DNA of 64,000 bases from Isoperla grammatica (lineage: Eukaryota; Arthropoda; Insecta; Plecoptera; Perlodidae). The stretch covers positions 11,638,587 through 11,702,586 of the forward strand of contig OX246743.1 of the NCBI GenBank assembly GCA_945910005.1, in the 5' to 3' direction. The notes beneath the pieces are model-generated. The model ran no database searches and was not told the origin of the DNA. It was given only the letters and a program-made list of their open reading frames with translations. This document shows positions 7,448-18,902 of this stretch, piece by piece. A program made the translations under genes and the position numbers. Position 1 is the first letter of the stretch; each line of letters begins with the position of its first letter.

Positions 7448-10400
7448 CGCCTAACAATCTCCCCAATGTGGCTCTCGTCACACCGTCATACTTGCGGCCC
7501 TCTTTGCAATCAAAACGCCTAACAATCTCCCCAATGTGGCTCTCGTCACACCTTCATACTTGCGGCCCTCTTTTTAATCCAAGCGCCTAAAAATCTCCCC
7601 GATGTGGCTCTCGTCACTCCGCCATACTTGCGGCCCTCTTTGCAATTCAAGCGCCTAACAATCTCGCCACTTCGCCATTCTTGCGGCCCTCTTTTTAATC
7701 CAAGCGTCTAACAATCTCCCCAATGTGGCTCTCGTCACTCCACCATACTTGCGGCCCTCTTTGCAATCAAAACGCCTTACTATCTCCCCAATGTGGCTTT
7801 CGGCACTCCATCATACTTGCGGCCCTCTTTACAATCCAAGTGCCTTAAATCTTTCCAATGTGGCTCTCGCCACTCCGCCATACTTGCGGCCCTCTTTTGC
7901 AATCCAAGCGCCTAACAATCTCCCCAATGTCTCTCTCGTCACTCCACCATACTTGCGGCCCTTTTTGCAATCAGAGCGCCTCATTATCGCCCCGATGCGG
8001 CTCTCGCCACTCCGTCATACTTGCGGCCCTCTTTGCAATCCAAGCGCCTAACAATCTCCCCAATGTGGCTCTCGTCACTCCACCATACTTGCGGCCCTCT
8101 TTGCAATCCAAGCGCCTTACAAACTCCCCAATGTGGATCTCGTCACTCCGTCATACTTGCGGCCCTATTTGCAATCAAAACGCCTAACAATCTCCCCAAT
8201 GTGGCTCTCGTCACTCGGTCATACTTGCGGCCCTCTTTGCAATCCAAGCGCCTTACAATCTCCCCAATGTGGCTCTCGTCACACCGCCATACTTGCGGCC
8301 CTCTTTGCAATCCAAGCGCTTTACAATCTCCCTAGTGTTGCTCTCGTCATTTCGTTAGACTTGCGGCCCTCTTTGCAATCAGAGCGCCTCATTATCGCCC
8401 CGATGCGGCTCTCGCCGACCCGTCATACTTGCGGCCCTCTTTGCAATCCAAGCGCCTAACAATCTCCCCAATGTGGCTCTCGTCACTCCACCATACTTGC
8501 GGCCCTCTTTGCAATCCAAGCGCCTTACAAACTCCCCAATGTGGATCTCGTCACTCCGTCATACTTGCGGCCCTTTTTGCAATCAGAGCGCCTCATTATC
8601 GCCCCGATGCGGCTCTCGCCACTCCGTCATACTTGCGGCCCTCTTTGCAATCCAAGCGCCTAACAATCTCCCCAATGTGGCTCTCGTCACTCCACCATAC
8701 TTGCGGCCCTCTTTGCATATCCAAGCGCCTTACAAACTCCCCAATGTGGATCTCGTCACTCCGTCATACTTGCGGCCCTATTTGCAATCAAAACGCCTAA
8801 CAATCTCCCCAATGTGGCTCTCGTCACTCGGTCATACTTGCGGCCCTCTTTGCAATCCAAGCGCCTAACAATCTCCCCAATGTGGCTCTCGTCACACCGT
8901 CATACTTGCGGCCCTCTTTGCAATCCAAGAGCCTCACAATCTCCCCAAGGTGGCACTTTCACTCCGTCACTCTTGCGGCCCTCTTTGCAATCCAAGCGCC
9001 TTACAATCTCCCTAATGTGGCTCTCGTCACACCGCCATACTCGCGGCCCTCTTTGCAATCAGAGCGCCTAACAATCTCCCCAATGTGGCTTTTGTCACTC
9101 GGTCATACTTGCGGCCCTCTTTGCAATCCAAGCGCCTTACAATCTCCCTAATGTGGCTCTCGTCACACCGCCAATTTTTGCGGCCCTCTTTGCAATCCAA
9201 GCGCTTTACAATCTCCCTAGTGTTGCTCTCGTCATTTCGTTAGACTTGCGGCCCTCTTTGCAATCCAAGCGCCTAACAATCTCCCCAATGTGGCTCTCGT
9301 CACACCGTCATACTTGCGGCCCTCTTTGCAATCCAAGAGCCTCACAATCTCCCCAAGGTGGCACTTTCACTCCGTCACTCTTGCGGCCCTCTTTGCAATC
9401 CAAGCGCCTTACAATCTCAGTAATGTAGCTCTCGTCACACCGCCATACTCGCGGCCCTCTTTGCAATCAGAGCGTCTAACAATCGCCTGACAATCTCCCC
9501 AATGTGCCTCTCGGCACTCCACCATACTTGCGGCCCTCTTTGCAATCCAAGCGCCTTACAATCTCCCCAATATGGCTCTCGTCACTCCACCATACGTGCG
9601 GCCCTCTTTGCAATCAAGACGCCTAACAATCTCCCCAATGTGGCTCTCGGCACTCCACCATACTTGCGGCCCTCTTTGCAATCCAAGTGCCTAACATCTC
9701 CCCAATATGGCTCTCGTCACTCCACCATACTTGCGGCCTTCTTTGCAATCAAAACGCCTAACAATCTCCCCAATGTGGCTCTCGGCACTCCACCATACTT
9801 GCGGCCCTCTTTGCAATCCAAGTGCCTAACATCTCCCCAATGTGGCTCTCGCCACTCCGCCATACTCGCGGCCCTCTTTTGCAATCCAAGCGCCTTACAA
9901 TCTCCCCAATGTGTCTCTATTCATTCCACAATACTTGCGGCCCTCTTTGCAATCAGAGCGCCTAATTATCTCCACGATGCGGCTCTCGCCACTCCGTCAT
10001 ACTTGCGGCCCTCTTTGCAATCAAAGCGCCTAACAATCTCCCCATTGGGGCTCTCACCACTCCGTCATACTTGCGGCCCTCTTTTCAATCCAAGCGTCTA
10101 ACAATCTTCCCAGTGTTGCTCTCGCCACTCCGTCATACTTGCGGCCCTCTTTGCAATCCAAGCGCCTAACAATCTCCCCAATGCTGCTCTCGTCACTCCA
10201 CCAAACCTGCGGCCCTCTTTGCAATCCAAGCGCCTTACAAACTCCCCAATGTGGCTCTCGTCACTCCGTCATACTTGCGGCCCTCTTTGCAATCCAAGCG
10301 CCTTACAAACTCCCCAATATGTCTCTCGTCACTCCGTCATACTTGCGGCCCTCTTTGCAATCCAAGCGCCTAACAATCTCCCCAATGTGGCTCTCACCAC

Positions 10401-11703
10401 TAAACCATACTTGCGGCCCTCTTTGCAATCCAAGTGCCTAACATCTCCCTTTTGTGGCTCTCGCCACTTCGTCATACTTGCAGCCCTCTTTGCAAACAAA
10501 GCGCCTTGCAATCTCCCCAATGTGGCTCTCGTCACTCCGTCATACTTGCGGCCCTCTTTGCAATCCAAGCGCCTTGCAATCTCCCCAATGTGGCTCTCGT
10601 CACACCGCCATACTTGCGGCCCACTTTGCAATCAAACCGCCTAACAATCTTCCCGATGTGGGCTCTCGCCACTCCGTCATACTTGCGGCCTTCTTTGCAA
10701 TCCAAGCGCCTAACAATCTCCCCAATGTTGCTCACGTCACTCCACCATACTTGCGGCCCTCTTTGCAATCCAAGCGCCTTACAATCTCCCCAATGTGGCT
10801 CTCATCACTTTGCCATACTTGCGGCCCTCTTTGCCATCCAAGCGCCTAACAATCTCCCCAATGTGGCTCTCGTCACTCGGTCATACTTGCGGCCTTCTTT
10901 GCAATCCAAGCGCCTTACAATCTCCCCAATGTGGCTCTCGTCACACCGCCATACTTGCGGCCCTCTTTGGAATCCAAGCGCTTAACAATCTCCCGAGTGT
11001 TGTTTTCGTCATTTCGTTAGACTTGCGGCCCTCTTTGCAATCCAAGCGCCTAACAATATCCCCAATGTGGCTCTCGTTACACCGTCATACTTGCGGCCCT
11101 CTTTGCAATCCAAGAGCCTCACAATCTCCCCAAGGTGGCACTTTCAATCCGTCACTCTTGCGGCCCTCTTTGCAATCCAAGCGCCTTACAATCTCCCCAA
11201 TGTGGCTCTCGTCACACCGCCATACTCGCGGCCCTCTTTGCAATCAGAGCGCCTAACAATCGCCTTACAATCTCCCCAATGTGTCTCTCGGCACTCCACC
11301 ATACTTGCGGCCCTCTTTGCAATCCAAGCGCCTTACAATCTCCCCAATATGGCTCTCGTCACTCCACCATACGTGCGGCCCTCTTTGCAATCAAGACGCC
11401 TAACAATCTCCCCAATGTGGCTCTCGGCACTCCACCATACTTGCGGCCCTCTTTGCAATCCAAGTGCCTAACTGGCTCTCGCCACTCCGCCATACTTGCG
11501 GCCCTCTTTGCAATCCAAGTGCCTAACATCTCCCCAATGTGGCTCTCGCCACTCCGCCATACTCGCGGCCCTCTTTTGCAATCCACGCGCCTAACAATCT
11601 CCCCAATGTGTCTCTATTCACTCCACAATACCCTCGGCCCTCTTTGCAATCAGAGCGCCTAATTATCTCCCCGATGCGGCTCTCGTCACACCTTCATACT
11701 TGC
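7448..11703 (+). repeat. 68-bp satellite block A3 (expanded, 4.26 kb)
   Basis: About 62 monomers. Repeated 408-bp steps (six monomers) are visible: the passage at 8021 recurs at 8429 and that at 8882 recurs at 9290. Distinctive variants are CTAGTGTTGCTCTCGTCATT with CGTTAGAC, AAGGTGGCACTTTCACTCCG, CAGTGGGGCTCTCACC, GTGTCTCTATTCACTCCACA, and a 79-bp monomer with an 11-bp insertion (CTAACAATCGCCTTACAATC). Its left part parallels 58.5-59.2 kb (offset 51,034) and its middle parallels 59.3-59.7 kb (offset 50,150), so this block holds 13 monomers (884 bp) that the other copy lacks. Confidence 0.95.
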
Positions 11704-11878
11704 GATCAGATCATATTCTTGGATATTTTTTAAATCCAATGAAAGCCTCTTTTTGGAAATCTATCTATATTTGGAGTTACAATTACACTAAGAATGAATA
11801 GAGATACAATTAGATTCATACCTGCATACATTGAGAGCAGTGTGTTATTTACCAGTGTAAGCGAGGCAATTTTTATCG

Positions 11879-11951
11879 GCTGGCACGGCGTACGCAGTAA
11901 CGTCGTAGCTTCGAATACTTGAGGTCTGGCGTTCAAAACCCATTACCCCCA
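11879..11951 (+). pseudogene. tRNA-like module L of S4
   Basis: GTCTGGCGTTCAAAACC: G52 is changed to C in the B box. Confidence 0.55.
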
Positions 11952-12151
11952 ATTTTTTTTTTCCACCTATTTCACACATTTATATCATTTATATCTCAAT
12001 TTGCGGCGGTTTTATTATCAGATCGTATTCTCATGGATATTTTTTAAATCCAATGAAACCTTCTGTTCGTAAATCCATATATGTTTCGTTACATGCATAC
12101 ATTGAGAGCCGTGTGTTATCTATACCAGTCTAAGCGATCCAACTTCCATCG

Positions 12152-12224
12152 TGAGGCATGGCGTACGCGGTAGCGTCGTGGACTAGTGTTTTAGAGGTCC
12201 GGGGTTCGAGACCTGTTACCACCA
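12152..12224 (+). pseudogene. tRNA-like module R of S4
   Basis: GAGACCTGTT: C63 to T turns one T-stem pair into G-U and leaves the B box intact. Confidence 0.6.
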
Positions 12225-12378
12225 CGATTTTTTTCTTCCATATTCAGAGCAGCAAAGTTGAGAAGGGTTTACTAAGGGGAAATTATTTTTTCAAGCGCTC
12301 GTAGCTAAAAAACGTGTGGTTCAAATTTGTTTCTGTATTTTTTTTATTTTTTTTTCGTTAATTATCTTGACAATAAAA

Positions 12379-14920
12379 TGCCTAACAATCTCCCCAATGT
12401 GGCTCTCGTCACACACTCATACTTGCGGCCCTCTTTGCAATCAAAACGCCTAACAATCTCCCCAATGTGGCTCTCAGCACACCTTCATACTTGCGGCCCT
12501 CTTTTTAATCCAAGCGCCTAACAATCTACCCGATGTGGCTCTCGTCACTCCGCCATACTTGCGGCCCTCTTTGCAATCCAAGCGCCTAACAATCTCGCCA
12601 CTTCACCATTCTTGCGGCCCTTTTTTTAATCCAAGCGTCTAACAATCTCCCCAATGTGGCTCTCGTCACTCCACCATACTTGCGGCCCTCTTTGCAATCA
12701 AAACGCCTTACTATCTCCCCAATGTGGCTCTCGGCACTCCATCATACTTGCGGCCCTCTTTACAATCCAAGTGCCTTAAATCTCCCCAATGTGGCTCTCG
12801 CCACTCCGCCATACTTGCGGCCCTCTTTTGCAATCCAAGCGCCTAACAATCTCCCCAATGTCTCTCTCGTCTTTCCACCATACTTGCGGCCCTCTTTGCA
12901 ATCAGAGCGCCTCATTATCTCCCCGATGCGGCTCTCGCCACTCCGTCATACTTGCGGCCCTCTTTGCAATCCAAGCGCCTTACAATCTCCCCAATGTGGC
13001 TCTCGTCACTCCACCATACTTGCGGCCCTCTTTGCAATCCAAGCGCCTTACAAACTCCCCAATGTGGATCTCGTCACTCCGTCATACTTGCGGCCCTCTT
13101 TGCAATCCAAGCGCCTTACAGTCTCCCCAATGTGGCTCTCGTCACACCGCCATACTTGCGGCCCTCTTTGCAATCCAAGCGCCTAACAATCTCTCCAATG
13201 TGGCTCTCGCCACTCCGCCATACTTGCGGCCCTCTTTGCAATCAAAACGCCTAACAATCTCCCCGATGTGGGCTCTCGTCACACCGTCATTCTTGCGGCC
13301 CTCTTTGCAATCCAAGCGCCTAACAATCTCCCCAATGTGGCTCTCGTCACACCGTTAAACTTGCGGCCCTATTTGCAATCCAAGCGCCTAACAATCTCCC
13401 CAATGTGGCTCTCGTCACTCCACCATACTTGCGGCCCTCTTTTCAATCGAAGTGCCTCATTTCTCCCTTATGTGGCTCTCGCCACTCCGCCATACTTGCG
13501 GCCCTCTTTGTAATCCAAGCGCCTAACAATCTCCCTAATGTGGCTCTCGCAACTCAGTCATACTTGCGGCCCTCTTTGCAATCCAAGCGCCTAACAATCT
13601 CCCCAATGTGGCTCTCGTCACTCCACTATACTTGCGGCCCTCTTTGCAATCCAAGCGCCTAACAAACTCCCCAATGTGGCTCTCGTCACTCCGTTATACT
13701 TGCGGCCCTCTTTGCAATCCAAGCGCCTAGCAAACTCCCCAATATGGCTCTCGTCACTCCGTCATACTTGCGGCCCTCTTTGCAATCAAAACGCATAGCA
13801 TCTCCCCAATGTGGCTCTCGGCACTCCGTCATACTTGCGGCCCTCTTTGTAATCCAAGCGCCTAACAATCTCGCCACTTCGCCATTCTTGCGGCCCTCTT
13901 TTTAATCCAAGCGTCTAACAATCTCCCCAATGTGGCTCTCGTCACTCCACCATACTTGCGGCCCTCTTTGCAATCCAAGTGCCTAACATCTCCATTATGT
14001 GGCTCTCGCCACTCCGCCATACTTGCGGCCCTCTTTGCGATCCAAGCGCCTAACAATCTCCCCAATGTGGCTCCCGTCACTCGTTCATACTTGCGGCCCT
14101 CTTTGCAATCCAAGCGCCTTACAATCTCCCAAATGTGGCTCTCGTCACACCGCCATACTTGCGGCCCTCTTTGCAATTAGAGCGCCTTACAATCGCCTTA
14201 CAATCTCCCCAATGTGGCACTTTCACTCCGTCACTCTTGCGGCCCTCTTTGCAATCCAAGCGCCTAACAATCTCTCCAATGTGGCTCTCGTCACTCCGTC
14301 ATACTTGCGGCCCTCTTTGCAATCCAAGCGCCTTACAATCTCTCCAATGTGGCTCTCGTCACACCGCCATACTTGCGGCCCTCTTTGCAATCAGAGCGCC
14401 TAACAATCTCCCCAATGTGGCTCTCGTCACTCTACCATACTTGCGGCCCTCTATGCAATCAAAACGCCTAACAATCCCCCCAATGTGGCTCTCGTCACAC
14501 CGTCATACTTGCGGCCCTCTTTGCAATCCAAGCGCCTTACAATCTCCCCAATGTGGCTCTCGTCACTCGGTCATACTTGCGGCCCTCTTAGAAATCCAAG
14601 CGCCTTACAATCTCCTCAATGTGGCTCTCGTCACACCGCCATACTTGCGGCCCTCTTTGCAATCCAAGCGCCTTACAATCTCCCCAATGTGGCTCTCGTC
14701 ACACCGCCATACTTGCGGCCCTCTTTGCAATCCAAGCGCCTTACAATCTCCCCAATGTGGCTCTCGTCACACCGCCATACTTGCGGCCCTCTTTGCAATC
14801 CAAGCACCTAACAATCTCTCCAATGTGGCTCTCGTCACTCCACCATACCTGCGGCCCTCTTTGCAATCAAAACGCCTAACAATCTCCCCAATGTGGCTCT
14901 CGTCACACCTTCATACTTGC
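12379..14920 (+). repeat. 68-bp satellite block A4
   Basis: About 37 monomers with the common leader. Monomer variants from about 12.9 to 14.8 kb recur in similar order in block A12 (about 38.0-40.1 kb; locally offset near 24,981), including the GAAGTGCCTCATTTCTCCC, AACGCATAGCATCTCC and CACCGTTAAAC forms. The 53-bp truncated monomer occurs in the leader and again near 13,870. Confidence 0.95.
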
Positions 14921-15091
14921 GATCAGATCATATTCTTGGATATTTTTTAAATCCAATGAAAGCCTCTTTTTGGAAATCTATCTTTGGAGTTACAATTACA
15001 CTAAGAATGAATAGAGATACAATGAGATTCTTACCTGCATACATTGAGAGCAGTGTGTTATTTACCAGTGTAAGCGAGGCAATTTCTATCG

Positions 15092-15164
15092 GCTGGCACG
15101 GCGTACGCAGTAACGTCGTAGCTTCGAATACTTGAGGTCTGGGGTTCAAAAACCATTACCCCCA
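15092..15164 (+). pseudogene. tRNA-like module L of S5
   Basis: C61 is A (TTCAAAAACCATT), which removes a T-stem pair and a B-box base. Confidence 0.5.
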
Positions 15165-15364
15165 ATTTTTTTTTTCCACCTATTTCACACAATTATATCA
15201 TTTATATCTCAATTTGCGGCGGTTTTATTATCAGATCGTATTCTCATGGATATTTTTTAAATCCAATGAAACCTTCTGTTCGTAAATCCATATATGTTTC
15301 TTAACATGCATTAATTGAGAGCCGTGTGTTATCTATACCAGTCTAAGCGATCCAACTTTCATCG

Positions 15365-15436
15365 TGAGGCATGGCGTACGCGGTAGCGTCGTGGACTAGT
15401 GTTTTTAGGTCCGGGGTTCGAGACCCGTTACCACCA
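15365..15436 (+). pseudogene. tRNA-like module R of S5 (72 nt)
   Basis: One base is lost in the anticodon-arm region (GTGTTTTTAGGTCC). A and B boxes are intact. Confidence 0.55.
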
Positions 15437-15591
15437 CGATTTTTTTCTTCCATATTCAGAGCAGCAAAGTTGAGAAGGGTTTACAAAGGGGAAATTATTT
15501 TTTCAAGCGCTCGTAGCTAAAAAACGTGTGGTTCAAATTTGTTTCTGTATTTTTTTTTATTTTTTTTGCGTTAATTATCTTGACAATAAAA

Positions 15592-18228
15592 CGCCTAACA
15601 ATCTCCCCAATGTGGCTCTCGTCACACCGTCATACTTGCGGCGCTCTTTGCAATCAAAACGCCTAACAATCTCCCCGATGTGGCTCTCGTCACTCCACCA
15701 TACTTGCGGCCCTCTTTGCAATCAAAACGCCTAACAGTCTCCCCAATGTGGCTCTCGGCACTCCACCATACTTGCGGCCCTCTTTGCAATCCAAGTGCCT
15801 AACATCTCCCCAATGTGGCTCTCGGCACTCCCCCATACTTGCGGCCCTCTTTGCAATCCAAGTGCCTAACATCTCCCCAATGTGGCTCTCGCCACTCCGT
15901 CATACTTGCGGCCCTCTTTGCAATCCAAGCGCCTTACAAACTCCCCAATGTGGCTCTCGTCACTCCGTCATACTTGCGGCCCTCTTTGCAATCCAAGCGC
16001 CTAACAAACTCCCCAATGTGGCTCTCGTCACCCCGTCATACTTGCGGCCCTCTTTGCAATCCAAGCGCCTAACAATCTCCCCAATTTGGCTCTCATCACT
16101 TTACCATACTCGCGGCCCTCTTTGCCATCCAAGCGCCTAACAATCTCCCCAATGTGGCTCTCGTCACTCGGTCATACTTGCGGCCCTCTTTGCAATCCAA
16201 GCGCCTTACAATCTCCCCAATGTGGCTCTCGTCACACCGCCATACTTGCGGCCCTCTTTGCAATCCAAGCGCTTTACAATCTCCCCAGTGTTGCTCTCGT
16301 CATTTCGTTAGACTTGCGGCCCTCTTTGCAATCCAAGCGCCTTTCAATCTCCCCAATGTGGCTCTCGTCACACCGTCATACTTGCGGCCCTCTTTGCAAT
16401 CCAAGAGCCTCACAATCTCCCCAAGGTGGCACTTTCACTCCGTCACTCTTGCGGCCCTCTTTGCAATCCAAGCGCCTTACAATCTCCCCAATGTGGCTCT
16501 CGTCACACTGCCATACTCGCGGCCCTCTTTGCAATCAGAGCGCCTAACAATCGCCTTACAATCTCCCCAATGTGGCTCTCGGCACTCCACCATACTTGCG
16601 GCCCCCTTTGCAATCCAAGCGCCTTACAATCTCCCCAATATGGCTCTCGTCACTCCACCATACGTGCGGCCCTCTTTGCAATCAAGACGCCTAACAATCT
16701 CCCCAATGTGGCTCTCGGCACTCCACCATACTTGCGGCCCTCTTTGCAATCCAAGTGCCTAACATCTCCCCAATGTGGATCTCGCCACTCCGCCATACTT
16801 GCGGCCCTCTTTGCAATCCAAGCGCCTTACAATCTCCCCAATATGGCTCTCGGTACTCCACCATACTTGCGGCCCTCTTTGCAATCAAAACGCCTAACAA
16901 TTTCCCCAATGTGGCTCTCGGCACTCCACCATACTTGCGGCACTCTTTGCAACCAAGTGCCTAACATCTCCCCAATGTGGCTCTCGCCACTCCGCCATAC
17001 TCGCGGCCCTCTTTTGCAATCCAAGCGCCTAACAATCTCCCCAATGTGTCTCTATTCACTCCACAATACTTGCGGCCCTCTCTGCAATCAGAGCGCCTAA
17101 TTATCTCCCCGATGCGGCTCTCGCCACTCCGTCATACTTGCGGCCCTCTTTGCAATCAAAGCGCCTAACAATCTCCCCAGTGGGGCTCTCACCACTCCGG
17201 CATACTTGCGGCCCTCTTTTCAATCCAAGCGTCTTACAATCTCCCCAGTGTTGCTCTCGCCACTCCGTCATACTTGCGGCCCTCTTTGCAATCCAAGCGC
17301 CTAACAATCTCCCCAATGTGGCTCTCGTCACTCCACCATACCTGCGGCCCTCTTTGCAATCCAAGCGCCTTACAAACTCCCCAATGTGGCTCTCGTCACT
17401 CCGTCATACTTGCGGCCCTCTTTGCAATCCAAGCGCCTTACAAACTCCCCAATGTGGCTCTCGTCACTCCGTCATACTTGCGGCCCTCTTTGCAATCCAA
17501 GCGCCTAACAATCTCCCCAATGTGGCTCTCACCACTCTTCCGTACTTGCGGCCCTCTTTGCAATCCAAGTGCCTAACATCTCCCTAATAAGGCTTTCGCT
17601 ACTTCGCCATACTTGCGGCCCTCTTTGCAATCCAAGCGCCTTACAATCTCCCCAGTGGGGCTCTCACCACTCCGTCATACTTGCGGCCCTCTTTTCAATC
17701 CAAGCGTCTAACAATCTCCCCAGTGTTGCTCTCGCCACTCCGTCATACTTGCGGCCCTCTTTGTAATCCAAGCGCCTAACAATCTCCCCAATGTGGCTCT
17801 CGTCACTCCACCATACTTGCGGCCCTCTTTGCAATCCAAGCGCCTTACAAACTCCCCAATGTGGCTCTCGTCACTCCGTCATACCTGCGGCCCTTTTGCA
17901 ATCCAAGCGCCTAACAATCTCTTTAATGTGGCTCTCGTCACTCCGTCATACTTGCGGCCCTCTTTGCAATAAAAGCGCCTTGCAATCTCCCCAATGTGGC
18001 TCTCGTCACTCCGTCATACTTGCGGCCCTCTTTGCAATCCAAGCGCCTTGCAATCTCCCCAATGTGGCTCTCGTCACACCGCCATACTTGCGGCCCTCTT
18101 TGCAATCAAAACGCCTAACAATCTCCCCGATGTGGGCTCTCGTTACTCCGCCATTCTTGCGGCCCTCTTTGCAATCCAAGCGCCTTACAATCTCCCCAAT
18201 GTGGCTCTCGTCACACCTTCATACTTGC
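15592..18228 (+). repeat. 68-bp satellite block A5
   Basis: About 39 monomers. It uses a second leader type without the 53-bp monomer and CTTTTTAATCC units: CACCGTC, CGATGTGG, then CTCGGCACTCCACC, and two 67-bp GTGCCTAACATCTCC monomers. The downstream order (ATCACTTTACCATAC, CTCGGTCATAC, CGTTAGAC, AAGGTGGCAC, the 79-bp monomer, ATTCACTCCACA, CAGTGGGG, CAGTGTTG) is shared with A7 and A9. Confidence 0.95.
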
Positions 18229-18403
18229 GATCAGATCATATTCTTGGATATTTTTTAAATCCAATGAAAGCCTCTTTTTGGAAATCTATCTATATTTGGA
18301 GTTACAATTACACTAAGAATGAATAGAGATACAATGAGATTCATACCTGCATACATTGAGAGCAGTGTGTTATTTACCAGTGTAAGCGAGGCAATTTCTA
18401 TCG

Positions 18404-18475
18404 GCTGGCACGGCGTACGCAGTAACGTCGTAGCTTCGAATACTTGAGGTCTGGGGTTCAAAACCCATTACCCCA
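18404..18475 (+). pseudogene. tRNA-like module L of S6 (72 nt)
   Basis: One C fewer in the 3' acceptor strand (TTACCCCAA). Confidence 0.55.
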
Positions 18476-18675
18476 ATTTTTTTTTTCCACCTATTTCACA
18501 CATTTATATCATTTATATCTCAATTTGCGGCGGTTTTATTATCAGATCGTATTCTCATGGATATTTTTTAAATCCAATGAAACCTTCTGTTCGTAAATCC
18601 ATATATGTTTCGTTACATGCATACATTGAGAGCCGTGTGTTATCTATACCAGTCTAAGCGATCCAACTTCCATCG

Positions 18676-18748
18676 TGAGGCATGGCGTACGCAGTAGCGT
18701 CGTGGACTAGTGTTTTAGAGGTCCGGGGTTCGAGACCCGTTACCACCA
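18676..18748 (+). pseudogene. tRNA-like module R of S6
   Basis: A box TGGCGTACGCAG (G18 to A, as in L). The B box is intact. Confidence 0.6.
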
Positions 18749-18902
18749 CGATTTTTTTCTTCCATATTCAGAGCAGCAAAGTTGAGAAGGGTTTACTAAG
18801 GGGAAATTATTTTTTCAAGCGCTCGTAGCTAAAAAACGTGTGGTTCAAATTTGTTTCTGTATTTTTTTTATTTTTTTTGCGTTAATAATCTTGACAATAA
18901 AA

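Larger units (their letters stand above)
11704..12378 (+). repeat. Spacer S4 (675 bp)
   Basis: Full length. The right edge reads AATAAAATGCC rather than AATAAAACGCC. Confidence 0.96.
14921..15591 (+). repeat. Spacer S5 (671 bp)
   Basis: Has a 4-bp deletion (TCTATCTTTGGAG for TCTATCTATATTTGGAG), shared only with S9. It also has CATTAATTGAGAG for CATACATTGAGAG before module R. Confidence 0.96.
18229..18902 (+). repeat. Spacer S6 (674 bp)
   Basis: Full length apart from one C in the 3' part of module L. The right arm reads GTTAATAATCTTGAC, as in the shortened spacers S8, S10 and S11. Confidence 0.96.
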
